A DNA stretch of 64,000 nucleotides from Nitzschia sp. pyKryTriq1 (GCA_956465555.1 OY101124.1:310001-374000); one strand, 5' to 3'; counted from the first letter of the stretch, positions 28,701-40,249 are shown. The notes: generated from the letters alone by a model not told the origin. Numbers and translations are program-made.

Positions 28701-31700
28701 AGATTTAAGAATTCATCTTCAAATAGCCCCACTCGCTTTACGCTCACCTTGAAATGTTCATATTTAAATGATTTGCCGCTTTCCGTTTCTTCCTCCTTCC
28801 AACCGCGACCTTTCAGAGAGTCCCACAAAGACCCGTAGAAAACCTTCGAGATCTCACTGGCTTGTTCTGTCTGCGAATCGATCGGACGAGGTTCGTTTTC
28901 TCGGGCATACGCTACCGCGTCTTCTAATGCCTGGACTGCCCATTTGGAGTGCATATTCCATAGCCTGGCAAATGAGCTTTCCTTCTGCTTTTCTGCGCTC
29001 GCGACATCGATTTCATTGTCCCCTTCCTTTTGTGCTACAGCGAGAATATCTCCTTCTCGCTCCCTCTCACGCTTTCGTTCCGCTTGGCGCTCTGCCCGCT
29101 TACTAGCCGCGGCAGCATCTTCTTTCGCAACTTCACAGATTGCCAACAGTGTGATTGCCCAAACCATACGCCGAATCTAGACGGAAACGAATGAGAAATC
29201 GACATTCCAAATTGTAATATTCGCGTGCCAGCCTGTTCCTACTAACCTCGATCTCTGTGAACTTCTCACAGTCGGGAAGAAGCTCCTTCCTGAATTCATC
29301 CCAGGATAAAACTCCGTATCCAAATCTTTCCAGCGATTCAAGAACCTTAGACGCTTGTGATTTCTTCCAGTGGTGAGCCATGTTGCCTCCCCACCGAGCT
29401 CTCTCAGTAACACCTTCGTCAAATTCATCGTCACTTTCATCTGAGTCGTCGCCGACACCGGTTTCAGAGTCGCTGCTATCTGAGCCCTCCGGATTCATTG
29501 ATATAAATTTATGAAGTTGTTTCTCGTAGAACTTCTCGGAGTAGTTTGCCTTGTTTCGCTGCCTCGGTTTCAGGACCGATTCGGCTTCAGGTTTGGCCTC
29601 GCCGACCATTTTCTTCCAAAAGTCTGGATCCTCAATATCAACATCCTCCTGTTGCTTGTCATTGCTTCCCGAAGGCGTCCTGGGAGCGACAAAAGATGCC
29701 TTTGAAAAGGTTCCACCGGCAGCGTTGCCTCCGCTTCCAGTGTTCTCATGAACCACGGTCCTCGCTCTCCTTTGCAGGATGGAGTCGATATCTTGCTGGA
29801 TAAAGGCGTTCGATTCTGCCTCTGCGGAGCCACTCTTTTCTTCATTGAAAATATCATACGCTCCGTGTCTCAGTAGCCTCTCTACTTCTTCCTTGGTCAT
29901 GGCGCCCTTTTCATCGCGAAAAAACGTAGCGTTAGTTTCAGTCGAAGTAATCGACCACTTGACATTGGACTGACCGACTGACTCGACTTACCTCTCCAGA
30001 TGCACTGCTTTCGAACCCCTTCAGGACCGCTTGGTCTAGACCCATTTTCAAGGAGCTCATATGGAACATTTGCATCTCGTACGATTTGCGGGACAGGAGA
30101 CGATACACCTTGACGTTTTTGGTTTGTCCTATTCTGTGGCAACGAGCTTGTGCCTGTAAATCATTTTGAGGGTTCCAGTCGCTGTCAAAAATGATGCACG
30201 TATCTGAACGAAAGCACAAGAAAAGTGAGTCTTCTGACATCGTGTTGACTGATGGAACGTTGGACGAGTTCTTCGTCCGTCAACTTACCTGCAGACGTGA
30301 GATTGATTCCGACCCCACCCGCCCGTGTGGATAAGAGCATGACGAATGGAGGGTTCGCCGAGTTGGGATCCTGGAAGCGGTCGATCGCAGCTTGTCGACG
30401 ATGCCCAGTGATGGACCCATCGATGCGTTCAAACTTGAGCTGCTTCGCCTCCAGATAGTCTTCCAGCACGTCCAACATGATCTTGAATTGCGAAAAGATC
30501 AAAATCCGATGTCCGTTCTCCTTGAGACGCGGTAGGAGCTTATCGAGTAGAACGAGCTTTCCAGATCCTCGAGCCAAAAGGTCCGCTTCACTCACGCCTT
30601 GATTTTCCTTGAGCTCCCGAATCTCTTCCTCTACGCCATTCAAAAGAAACAAGTGATTACAGCATTTTCGAAGTTGCATGGCGAGATTGTTGAGACTCGG
30701 ACCATCCAATGCTTTCTTCTTGTTCTTTTGGAGAAATGCCACATTTCTTTCGTACAGGGCTCGGTAGTATTGCTTCTGTTGGAGCGTGAGTTCCACTTCA
30801 ATCAACGTCTCCTCCTTTGGTGGGACACTCTTCTCAACATCTTCTTTGAGTCGCCTCAAAATGTAAGGCCGAATGACTTCGTGCATCTCATCGATTTTTT
30901 CCTTACTCTTGATTGATCCGTACTCCTCCAGAAATTCATCCATGTCAGGGAAATTTTCGGGATCGATGAAATTGAGAAGAGTCCAGAATTCCTTCATATC
31001 ATTCTGAATGGGCGTCCCCGTCAACAGGACCTTGTGGTTGAACGAAAAGATGTCTTTTCGAAGGGTCGTTGCCAACTTGGAATTGTGATTCTTCAGTCGG
31101 TGTGCTTCGTCCACCACCAAGACTTCCCACTTGACGGCGGTAAGCTCATTCGCGTCCTCCGCTACGAGCATTTCCGGAGTGCAGATCACCACGGTGGCCA
31201 TCCAGGGCCCACCCATTTTGTTCGCCTTGGTGATTTTGCTTCCCTTGCACTTTTTGAGATATGTGGTATTGGATCCAACACTATCTGGACGATCTTGCGG
31301 ATAGGCAAATTCGTGCTGTCGAATGTTGGTTCTATCTTCGGCCGAACCGTGATACACAATGGTGTTGAGACCGGTCCAGCCAATGAATTCTCGTTGCCAG
31401 TGGGCAAGCGTAGAAAGAGGAACCACGATCAAAAAAGGACCAGGGCGGTGCATTTTGGTAGCTAACAAGTTGATGAAAGCCGCAGTCTGCAAGGTTTTAC
31501 CCTGGAAATAAAAACAAGAAAGAAATCAAGCCAGTGTCATCATGTGAGGGAAAGTGATCCAAACCAACGATTATTCAATTCTCGATGCATCCAACCAACT
31601 ATATTATTTCTGCACGTACCAATCCCATTTCATCGGCCAAAATACAAGATCGCTTGTTGATGTAGTTCGCCAAGAACCATGCTACACCCTCCGCTTGGTA

Positions 31701-33418
31701 GTCGCGCAATTGTCCTCCGTTGGCAAATACATGATCGGCCAAGCCTTGCTGATACGTCTTGGCTCCCTTCTCTCGTTCTTCACTATCTGTTTTCGCCTTG
31801 TCACCAAAGAGCTTGTATCCCTCTCGTAGCGCTCGTTCCGCCTCAGCGTTCAACTTGACCCATTCCTGGTCCTTGGGTTTTTGTGTACGCTCATAGTACG
31901 CTTTGAGATGTTCCTTGTAGTCGATATCCGCCAAGATCAAGTCGCGCTCAAACTCATAGGTAGCGTCTCCGTAGTTGATTCCCTCCCATTTGATCAAGAA
32001 TTGACGCCCCGTCCCTTCATCAAAGCCTTCGCGATCTTCCGTATCCGTGACAATTCCAAAGTCTGCATTGCTAGCCGCCATTTCTTCCTCCCAGTTGGTA
32101 GGGATCTTTTTCCCATTGTGGGCAACTTCGAGGATGCGATCAATCTCCGTGTACCCAGGGTCAAAGTAGTCCCCATCCTTTCGATCGTCTTGACTCAAGA
32201 GGATACCGTTCTCCGACTTGCGGAAAAAGGTGGAAAGGTACGTCTTGGCCTTGTCAATTTGATCCAACAAATCCGCTTGCGTTTCCCACGAGACATGCAT
32301 GTACCCCAGATCCGACCATTTGACCAAAAATCGTTCTTCCACGACCTGTTCATCGCTTTGTTCACTACTATTCTTGGACGGCGGTTGGAACCAGCGGCTT
32401 CCAAACGTAATCTCACTCGAGTTCATGCGCTGGCAGATCTCTTTCCACTTGGCCCTGGTTTCGGTCCGACTAGCCAAAATCCTTTGAATCTTGAGTTGAT
32501 CCTCTTCCTCCTCATCTTCGTATTCGTCGTCGATGTACGAGCCTTGTTCCGAGTCTTCATCGGACGAAGACTCTTCCTTGACAGACTTGCGCGCTCGGGC
32601 GTGACGGCGGGCGGGGCTCTTGGCCGAAGTCTTTGTCTTCTTACTAGTAGCAGTAGTAGTAGTAGTTTTACGCTTGGGTGGGCTGTCGTCGTCGTCGTCG
32701 TCGTCCTCGGAAGATGAGGCTTCATCATCGTCGGCGTGACTACTTCGTCGAGCTGTTGCTGAGCGCTTGTTACTGGTACTCAGAGTTTGCATCGTTGTGC
32801 CTTGAAACAAATCTCGTACCGAATCACTGGGTGGTTCCCTCATGCTTCCCGTAAATCGAGCGGCCCGTGAGGAAGCTCGGCGACCCGCAGCAGCAGCAGC
32901 AGCAGCCGCCTCCGTAGATGCCGAAGATTTTTTGTTGCTGGTCGTAGCAACCGCACGACGGCGCTTTCGGACCATGCTACTGATAGCGTCCTCGGCACTG
33001 CTGTTGTCGTTGTCCTCATCCTCCTCCTCGCTTTCACTTGCGGGATTTTCCGACCCCGAGTTGTCATCCTCGACTTCCATCGGATCATCATCATCATCAT
33101 CATCATCAATGTCGCTGTCGTCGTTTTCCTTGTAGGTTCGCTTGAGGGAACTACTTCTTCGACGAGGGCGCTCATTATTACCCCCCTGCTCCTCCTCGTC
33201 GGCGGACTGATAATATCGCAATGTGTGGTGTACGTTGGAAATGAGCAAAGTCAAGTGGAGTCAAGTCAAGGAAAGGAAAGGAAAGGAAAGGAAAGCAACC
33301 AGCCCGTTGGTGAGTATATATATCCTGCCGTCGTCATTTTTTCAGAAATTTGATCTTCCATTACTATCAACGAACGCCCATCTCTCGTACGCACCTCTCG
33401 TGACGCTCTCCGCGACAT
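25746..33418 (-). CDS. CHD-type ATP-dependent chromatin remodeller, 8 exons, 2,328 aa
   Basis: Exons (minus strand): 33418-33395, 33206-31620, 31501-30289, 30203-29992, 29906-29247, 29176-28748, 28685-26914, 26835-25746. All seven introns (62-188 bp) are GT-AG and every junction keeps frame. CHD proteins slide nucleosomes. Order: acidic Ser/Asp N-terminus; tandem chromodomains (~240-430; [18 protein letters not shown] and [18 protein letters not shown]); SNF2 ATPase with [22 protein letters not shown] spanning intron 2, DEAH at ~668 and [10 protein letters not shown]; helicase C with [23 protein letters not shown] spanning intron 3, and ARCHRIGQ; a [14 protein letters not shown] block; and a long C-terminal region with [20 protein letters not shown], like the region after the motor in CHD6-9. 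The 24-bp first exon (MSRRASRE) is my inference; an alternative start is 33254. The exon-5 acceptor (AAG at 29907-29909) is the least certain junction. Confidence 0.88.
33267..33295. repeat. (AAGG)n microsatellite in CHD intron 1
   Basis: Repeated GGAAA/AAGG units inside the proposed first intron of the CHD gene. Confidence 0.7.
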
Positions 33419-34574
33419 GGTCAACAATGAAACTACTATTGTAGGCTACACAACAATCAAAATGCAGCCTCTGACCGTTTTGGTTTTGGTGTTGTTGATG
33501 ATGATGTTGTTGAGCCTATTACTGTGCTGGTTGCGTGTTGTGGTTATGTTCTGCTGCCAAGATGATACATGCGCTTTTTCATGGCACTCTCGCGTCTCTT
33601 GTGCGCGAGGCGGGGACCAATAACTTTGGGCCGCGCCTGATTTTTCGTGTCGTAGGACCTACGTAGAATCAGTACTGGTGTCGTAGAGGTGCGTAGGGAA
33701 ATACTGTACCACCTTACCGGTACTTGCACGACCGCGAGTGCGCGCGAGAATTGTCTAGGCTACACAGCTTCCGCTACAAAATCTACCCACCGATGGAGCT
33801 GCTGTAACAAACCGGTAGGAGGGGGTAGTAATAGTACAAAATCTACCTACGTACGCTACAATTTTAAAACTCCGAAGACCCCCAGCAAACGCACAAAGCT
33901 TGTCTACTCTACTCTAGTAGTAGAGTATGTACGTACTTGTAGTATCTTCCGGAGGTTGTCGGTCGGTCGGTGTCCGCCCGCTGAAAACTACGAACACGTC
34001 GACTTTTATTGTCTTCTCTCTACTAGCTACTACCGGTAGAGCTACTAGTAGTACGTACTCTCTACTCACTCTAGTATACTCTACTCTACCGAGCTACTAG
34101 CTAGTAGATCCAGTTTCTCTGTGGACTTGCTTGTCTACTAGAAGAACAAACCAAAAAGACCACGCCAGGTCGAATGAATCATTATTATTTTCTCCTCTCT
34201 TCTCTACCGCTACTACTGCGATATACTACCAGAATTACAGCGGGCCACGATATGAAATTCAACTTATCTCTCTACTAGAGTACTCGTGTTGTCCAGTTTC
34301 TTCCTGGTGAGAGATTGTACCGGTACACGTACGTATAGTACTCAAAGACGCAAGAAGAAGCGTGGTTGTTGACTTTTCGTCCTGATTTCCTCTCGAGGAT
34401 TACGATTCGACTGACTGAGCAGGAGAGGGCCACTGACATTACGTGTGTAGTCCAACCAATCGAGCCTCAAGGATGATGGGCAAGGCAAGTATTCCAATTA
34501 GCAAGTATGTAGTAGCCGCATCTTCTTCTTTTGCTAGTTCCTTCTTGATCAGAGTACTACACGCCGTGCGAATA
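33419..34574. other. Gene-poor interval rich in CTAGTAG and TACCGGTA palindromes
   Basis: No gene supported. From 33700 to 34330 it is crowded with CTACTAGTAG, CTCTACTC/GAGTAGAG and TACCGGTA (e.g. ~33713, 34029, 34317). The CHD promoter should be near 33420-33600. Confidence 0.5.
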
Positions 34575-35252
34575 CTACAAGTCTTTCGAGAGACCAATCA
34601 GCTCTTGCAAGGCCGTTTGGGAGGCTTTGAATTCATTGATCGGGTCTTCGTAATAACTCCGAATCAACTCCTTGGTCGCCCCCGATTTCCCTTCCACTGT
34701 GATGGGATTAAAGACATTGTTGTAGACAGACATGTCCAAATACCTCAAATGGCTCACCAACTCTTCTTTGGCTTCCAAGGCGGCTAATTCATCGCCTCCA
34801 GCATTGCCTAATTCTTCGGCATATTTGGAAACGAGAGGTCGATTGGTCTTGGCCCAAAGATCGGAAAGAGGAGGAGTAATTAGTATTGCTCTGATGGAAT
34901 CCCACTTTTCACTTTCAATCAAGGGTGGGATCGTATCGAGCTGACTTTGGGCTTGTTGAATCTGACCCAATAAATCAGTAAAGGAGGAACTTGCTGTTGC
35001 CGCGGATGCAGAAGGCGGAGACGCTAATACTGTAATCCCGGTCGTCAGTACGGCAGCGGCAAGTGTCGCGCCTTGTTCCACCATGAAGGATCGACGCGTT
35101 TTGGTATTAGGTGCCGTTGCTGCTGCCGTTGGTGCATCCTCATCAACAAGAAGGTGATGATGGGGACCACGAGTAGTAGTAGGCAGCTCTGGTGGTTGCA
35201 GCGCCGAGACAGAAAGCAGCAGATAGGCGGTGACAATGAGCGATTGGAGCAT
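34575..35252 (-). CDS. Thylakoid-lumen four-helix protein, Psb31/PsbQ-like, with Tat signal
   Basis: 225 residues from the Met at 35252; the upstream in-frame Met at 35351 would put an Arg/Ser-rich tail before the signal peptide and is less likely. Residues 1-17 (MLQSLIVTAYLLLSVSA) are an ER-type signal peptide, followed by a His/Thr/Ala-rich transit segment. Then comes a twin-arginine motif (TKTRRSFMV, Arg 53-54), a hydrophobic core (ATLAAAVLTTGITVLA) and an AxA-type site (SPPSASA, ending near 84). This stacked signal leads through the plastid membranes to the lumen by the Tat route. The mature ~15-kDa part is all-helical (LLGQIQQAQSQLDTIPPLIE...KWDSIRAILITPPLSDLW), the pattern of PsbQ- and Psb31-type extrinsic photosystem II proteins. 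Which of these it is cannot be settled by eye. A TGACGTCA site lies 173 bp upstream. Confidence 0.72.
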   Translation of the reverse strand: MLQSLIVTAYLLLSVSALQPPELPTTTRGPHHHLLVDEDAPTAAATAPNTKTRRSFMVEQGATLAAAVLTTGITVLASPPSASAATASSSFTDLLGQIQQAQSQLDTIPPLIESEKWDSIRAILITPPLSDLWAKTNRPLVSKYAEELGNAGGDELAALEAKEELVSHLRYLDMSVYNNVFNPITVEGKSGATKELIRSYYEDPINEFKASQTALQELIGLSKDL

Positions 35253-35670
35253 GTTGGATAGTGAATGTGATAAGGATAGGCTTTGCGATAGTCTATTATG
35301 CTGTTGAATGATCGATGATATGGTAGCAGGTCTGCGGCGTCGCAACGACAATAACAGATCTTGATGTTCTTCGCAACAAAAAGATCGGCGGGTCGCGCGT
35401 CGTTCGTTCGTGGGTGGATGCGTATGACGTCATCTGGTTCCAATTTCGCGTCATGTGTGCGCGAATGATTCGTTCGATTGACGACTCGACTCCTGCCGTA
35501 TGTAACGTGTACTTTGCTCTGCAGCTACGGTACTCTAACGGTAGCCCACTACTAGTAGTAGTGGAGTAGAGAAAGAGAGAGCAGAGAGTAGAGTAGAGTA
35601 TACTACCTCTAGGTAGCTAGAGCTAGTAGTAGAGTCTCTCTCGAGCTACTAGTACCATAGAACCAATAGA
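35253..35670. other. Promoter of lumenal-protein gene and 3' flank of O-FucT-like gene
   Basis: No gene. The part near 35250-35440 is the likely promoter/5' UTR of the lumenal protein. 35510-35650 is dense in CTACTAGTAG and GAGTAGAG repeats. Confidence 0.5.
35425..35432. promoter_or_regulatory. TGACGTCA (CRE/bZIP-type) site upstream of the lumenal protein gene
   Basis: An exact palindromic CRE, 173 bp before the proposed ATG (35252). TGACGT-type elements mediate CO2/cAMP and light responses in a diatom carbonic anhydrase promoter; a similar role here is inference from position and sequence. Confidence 0.4.
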
Positions 35671-37608
35671 CTAATCCATCATGGGATCCAGATAGATAGT
35701 ACTCCTTGTTGCATTGGAAACGACTGTATTGGTGTTTGTTGGAGGAGGAGGCATCACGGCTAGAGTCACCTGGGTTCCGTTCCGTGGATCATCAACCCAG
35801 GAGCATGGTTTGCGAATCTTGGGCCGGTCCAGGGCATCTTGTCGGACCCCACACTTGTAGTCGCGGCTCATATAGAGACCTAGAATGCCAAAACCGCCTT
35901 TGTTGTAGGTCAAGCAGTCTGCCTGGCCCATAATGTAGATATCGATAAAGCTGTCGTAAAAGTCCGAAACGTTGCGAGTCCACCATTCCGGTACCTTGTC
36001 AATGTGCAAGGGTGGGTTGGGATTGGGAGTGCGGGTGATGACAGTCGCATTGCGTTCGGCACCGTATTCTCTGGCAAACGACGTGGCAGTCATGGAATCA
36101 CTCACAAAGAACATTGTCTTTCGCGGGCGAAGCTCGCTGGCGCAATTCAAGGCATTTCTAGCCCAATTGCGCTGGATGTCTTCATTACGATCCTTGATGG
36201 CATACAAGGCTCGAAGATGGGCGGCGACGTAGTGACCAGGAACCAATCCGAGTCGTTTCATTTCGGATTCCAATACCGCGCGGACAGGAGGGGATGGAGT
36301 AAAGAAAATCTTCCAACAGTCATGAAAGACGCCTGCAAAATCGATTTCCCCTTCGACCAGCTGTTCGTCGTATATGTTTTTGCCTCCATGGTAATCTTGG
36401 ATACGACCCTTCACATACGTGATATCGGTTCGAGCCTTCTTCTTTATAACTTTATCAGTGGCTAGACTGACACCCTCGTTTCTGTCTTCAATTTTGGGCA
36501 CCATCCATGCTGGTACTCTCCAATCTATTCCACCCATGGGAGGTACGAGAAACTGTTCCAATCGTGCCGGCCGACTCCAATAGATCAAAAGGACCCGTTT
36601 CGTGTAGTAGGCATACCGAAGTAGGAGAGGCAATGGCTTGAGACGATCCGAGACGCCCCCGCAATTCGTGTCACTTGCCAAGCACTGCAAGACCAGAAAC
36701 TTGAGAGGTTCTTGTTCTTTTCCAGTTGTTGTTGTTGTTGTTGTTGTTGCTGGATCTACAACCAGACGTGATCTCATGATATGATGGTGCCATCGCAGGT
36801 AGCGCTTCATCCAATCGGGTATTTTCGAATCCGGCTCGTCCCAGATGAAATAGTGATGGAGTTGATGGGGAGATGAAGTAGTAGTGGTTGTGGTTGTTGT
36901 GGTAGTTGTTGTGGTACTATTCTCCCACGCACTGTAAAAGTCCAGCAGGGATTCGTGCATTCTTTTGGGATCGAATTCAGAAGAGCCGCCGCCGCCACCC
37001 AACTTTTTATTGATACGGTCTCCTCCCGTGGTGGTGGTGGTGGTGGTGGCGGTGGTGGTATTGTTGGATTGATTAGTACCATTATCATTATTATTATTTG
37101 TTGTTGCTGTGCCTCGTTTTCCTCCTGACTTTTTTGTCTTGTTATTTTTCCTGTTTCCTTCCACGACGACCTTATTATTATTGCCAACAACCTTCAAGGC
37201 CGCTTGCATCGCCAATGTCGATTCGTCCAGCAGCAGCGGCGGCGGCAGCGGCGTCTCGTTGTTGTCTTTATTGTCACTGATGATGCTGATGCTGCTAGAA
37301 GTGTTCATGAGTACTAGCAGCGGGTTGTGGTTGTTGTTTTTGTTTTTGTTGTGGTTGTCTGTTTGCTGCTGTGGACGATCCAGTTGATCCGCAAAATCAC
37401 TGTCATAATGAGCTCGAGGAATAATACTATCGGATTGACTGATGCTAGTAAATACGGTAAACCCAGCGTGGATGACAAACAAGACGACGACGACCGTGAG
37501 GCGGAGCAGCACGGACTTGTTGTTGTTCGTATTATTCTTGACGGTACTGCTGCTGCTGCTGCTCTTGTAATTATTCTGCAGCCGACCGTTGGTCACTCTC
37601 ACCGCCAT
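35671..37608 (-). CDS. O-fucosyltransferase-like type II membrane glycosyltransferase
   Basis: 645 residues from the Met at 37608 (AACCATGGCG context). The frame is open upstream to 37848, but that part encodes Ser/Ala runs and a poorly placed hydrophobic start. An anchor (SVLLRLTVVVVLFVIHAGFT) near residue 31-51 follows a short polar N-terminus, then a Asn/Thr/Ser-rich stem. The catalytic part starts at FLVLQCLASDTNCGGVSDRLKPLPLLLRYAYYT (in part), which resembles the N-terminal GDP-fucose-binding block (GxxxR...) of O-fucosyltransferases, with AHLRALYA carrying the H.R motif that contacts the donor. The C-terminal half (FFVSDS...YDSFIDIYIMGQADCLTYNKGGFG) fits the second Rossmann-like lobe. 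Acceptor unknown; Golgi location is inferred from topology. Confidence 0.7.
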   Translation of the reverse strand: MAVRVTNGRLQNNYKSSSSSSTVKNNTNNNKSVLLRLTVVVVLFVIHAGFTVFTSISQSDSIIPRAHYDSDFADQLDRPQQQTDNHNKNKNNNHNPLLVLMNTSSSISIISDNKDNNETPLPPPLLLDESTLAMQAALKVVGNNNKVVVEGNRKNNKTKKSGGKRGTATTNNNNDNGTNQSNNTTTATTTTTTTGGDRINKKLGGGGGSSEFDPKRMHESLLDFYSAWENSTTTTTTTTTTTTTSSPHQLHHYFIWDEPDSKIPDWMKRYLRWHHHIMRSRLVVDPATTTTTTTTGKEQEPLKFLVLQCLASDTNCGGVSDRLKPLPLLLRYAYYTKRVLLIYWSRPARLEQFLVPPMGGIDWRVPAWMVPKIEDRNEGVSLATDKVIKKKARTDITYVKGRIQDYHGGKNIYDEQLVEGEIDFAGVFHDCWKIFFTPSPPVRAVLESEMKRLGLVPGHYVAAHLRALYAIKDRNEDIQRNWARNALNCASELRPRKTMFFVSDSMTATSFAREYGAERNATVITRTPNPNPPLHIDKVPEWWTRNVSDFYDSFIDIYIMGQADCLTYNKGGFGILGLYMSRDYKCGVRQDALDRPKIRKPCSWVDDPRNGTQVTLAVMPPPPTNTNTVVSNATRSTIYLDPMMD

Positions 37609-38338
37609 GGTTGCTGCTACTGCTGTTGCTGCTGCTGTTGCTGCTGCTGCTGCCCGCGAATAGAATGTCAAAGCATGAATGTCTTCTCGTGGCAACAATG
37701 AACAACAAAGATAGTATATATATGTAGTAGTATATTGCAATGAAGTAAAGCTATGTACATAAGAGGCGACGCGATGCGATGCGATGCGATGGGATGAGAG
37801 TGAGGATAACAATAATAATAGCAGCGAAGTAGTATTACGCGTACGCATAGAATACTACTGTATGCTGTACCGAACGTGTACAGTGTGTAGAATAAGTTAT
37901 AGTAGTAAAACCACGGGATATTATTATTTGTTTAGGGGTAATAGCGACATGACATCGTCAATCGCTGACTTTTGACCCGCCCCCATACTGTACGTGGACG
38001 GTACAGTACATACAGTACGCACCTCCGAAACGTTCGACCGCTTCGACCGCAATTTTTTTGGAATGAGGAGAGAGCATAGACCAGAAGAAAAAAAAATGAC
38101 CATGTTATTGTTGTTATGTGATGCAGTCGCGTGGAGGGTCGTCATCATTCATACTGGAGGGACAACAATAATAGTAGAGCAGGTGTGCTACCCGATGATG
38201 TTGTGTCTGTCTGCTCTATCGAACATACCCATACCGGTACAGTAATAGTGAGATTGGTATCCGTTCCTTTCCGTTGTTGTTTGTCTACAGTACACTATTT
38301 CGTGCGTGTACTTCTACTTTCATATCTCATATCGAGCC

Positions 38339-38371
<33 letters not shown>

Positions 38372-38381
38372 CGGTAATAAT
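37609..38381. other. Divergent promoter region
   Basis: Between the divergent starts of the O-FucT-like and HAD-like genes. Contains GCGAT tandem units (~37769-37790), a TACCGGTA near 38234 and an (AAT)n run next to the HAD start. No gene supported. Confidence 0.5.
38339..38370. repeat. (AAT)n microsatellite
   Basis: About ten TAA/AAT units immediately 5' of the HAD-like gene, followed by TACCGGTA (38369-38376). Confidence 0.85.
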
Positions 38382-38565
38382 ATGGTGGTGATACGACAAG
38401 TTATTTTTGTTGATATTGACGGGGTATTGTTGCCCTTTCCCAGTCAAGATAATTCCTCCTCCTCCTCCTCCTCGCACTACCGGCCACTCTTTCCATCGTC
38501 CACATTAAAACCATTGCAGCGCCTCTGGAGCCATGTCACCAAGAACACGAACAACAAGAACAACA

Positions 38566-38600
<35 letters not shown>

Positions 38601-39068
38601 ACAGGCGAAGAAGTGGTATCAGTTGTAGAGTGGGTCTTATCTTCGACCTGGCGTGTACAAGAAAAGTTTATCAAGGATATTGAGCGAGCCCTTCAAGAGT
38701 TTGGGATTCCATTGGAGTTTTCCGATATCACGGATCCAACCCTACATTCCGAACGGCAGTGGGAAATTTATGAATGGTTGCAACAACGCCATCATCATCA
38801 TCATCATGATCATGATCTTGATGATGATCATCATCATGATGATACTAAAACTACTACTACTACTACTACTACTATTCATTCCAAAACAAAGATGGTTTGG
38901 TTGGCTCTCGACGATGAAGAGCTGCTAGAGGGAGAGAGAAACGCCCAGCATCGTGGCCTATTTCAAGGCCATGTGGTTTGGACCCAAAGTCATATTGGAT
39001 TAACGGAAGAGGATGTGGATCGAGCCATTCAACTTTGGGATCAACAGCTCAAAGACGCATGCGGATGA
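38382..39068 (+). CDS. Small HAD-like protein (HAD_SAK-type domain)
   Basis: 228 residues from the ATG at 38382, directly before QVIFVDIDGVLLPF, the DxD motif of HAD-superfamily phosphohydrolases. The longer frame from 38274 would add a poly-Asn run encoded by the AAT microsatellite and is rejected. EWVLSSTWR (motif II-like Ser/Thr), WLALDDEELL (motif III/IV-like acidic pair) and an Ala run, a His/Asp run and a Thr run between them follow. The W-S/T-x-W pattern and small size fit the HAD domain described in Swiss Army Knife RNA-repair and similar proteins; substrate unknown. It could be an inactive relative, but both Asp of DxD are present. Confidence 0.6.
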
Positions 39069-39408
39069 ACTTCTTCTTCTTGTTCTTCCATCAATGAAGA
39101 ACAAAAAACATGGTCATGATCATGGAAACGACCTCATGGAAACCCACTAACTAATACGCATACGAGTCTATTATACTGCGGCACACACAAAATTTACTGA
39201 TGAATGGAGCCAATATTATGGTCTACCATAAGAAGTTACTACTACCGGTACGGACGAAGCGTTATGGTTCAGAGAATTGAGCATACTAGGTCGCTGCTCG
39301 CTTGCGCCACTCATCGATGCGCGTCCGATTCATTCATTCATTCATTCATTCATTGTTTCATTACGCACCCCCCGGCGTGGGGGCTTCAATGCTGCAACGA
39401 TTTTTTTT

Positions 39409-39477
39409 GGGGGGGGGGGGCATGCAGATTGATCTTTGCTTCGCCCTCTTTGGCTTTTTGTTGGGGGGGGGGGGGGG
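39409..39477 (+). repeat. Two poly-G tracts (12 and 15 G)
   Basis: G runs at 39409-39420 and 39463-39477, each preceded by T-rich sequence. Homopolymers of this length are prone to sequencing error and can form G-quadruplexes. Confidence 0.8.
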
Positions 39478-40249
39478 TAAAGTACAACTATTCTTTTAAA
39501 ATGTCACACTTTTAGTGTCTCGTCGTGGCAGCTGATCACCTGCAAGTCAGTCACCAGGAAACGATACTACAGTAGGGGAGCCCTCTATTTGTGAGCTCGA
39601 CAAGAAGAATTTTTACTGTTCCTGTTGTACGTAGTAGACAATGGATTCGGGGGCAACCCACTGATGGTTGTTCTTGGAGCCAGCGCACCATTCTTCTTTG
39701 ATATTTTACGGGTACTCGTATAATCGCCTCTCAGCACAATCCGAGATTTTCAGTGCTTTCCTCTTCCCATTGCGAGTTGGTGACGGTGTTCATTCTTATT
39801 TCTCCTTGTCGAACATTTCCTTGTTTTGGCCAATCAAGAACACTGGAGAAAAGTACAAACAACATCATTGAGTAGTGAGAAACAAAGATAAAATCTGTAA
39901 TAGTCCAATATTGGGTTCGTCGGTAATAGTGATGATTCACTCGTCACTATATGCCATTCCGATTATTATTTATTTCCTCAGATAAAAAATTGAAAAGTTA
40001 CATATGCTTTTATCAATCATATACATTGATTCAGACAGGGATAACAGTTGTATCTTCAGTGGAAAATAAAGAAAATAATGCGGGTGGAGCAGCTGCTATT
40101 ACGCAAGAAGATCAAAACGCAACGCACAAAATTACAAACCAATGAAACGATCCAGACGAGACGACAGCATTTCACTCACAATCCTTGAGCAATTCTGGTT
40201 GGGACTAACATGCATGAAATCCTCGTCGCGAGTAAAAGTATATCAATGA

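Noticed and set aside
28607-28701. 345-codon plus-strand frame opposite the CHD gene (27664-28701)
   Set aside because: It is the antisense shadow of CHD exon 7, whose sense frame splices cleanly to its neighbours.
37609-37848. 80-residue N-terminal extension of the O-FucT-like gene
   Set aside because: Encodes Leu/Ser/Ala runs from repeats; the Met at 37608 has a strong start context and gives a normal type II anchor.
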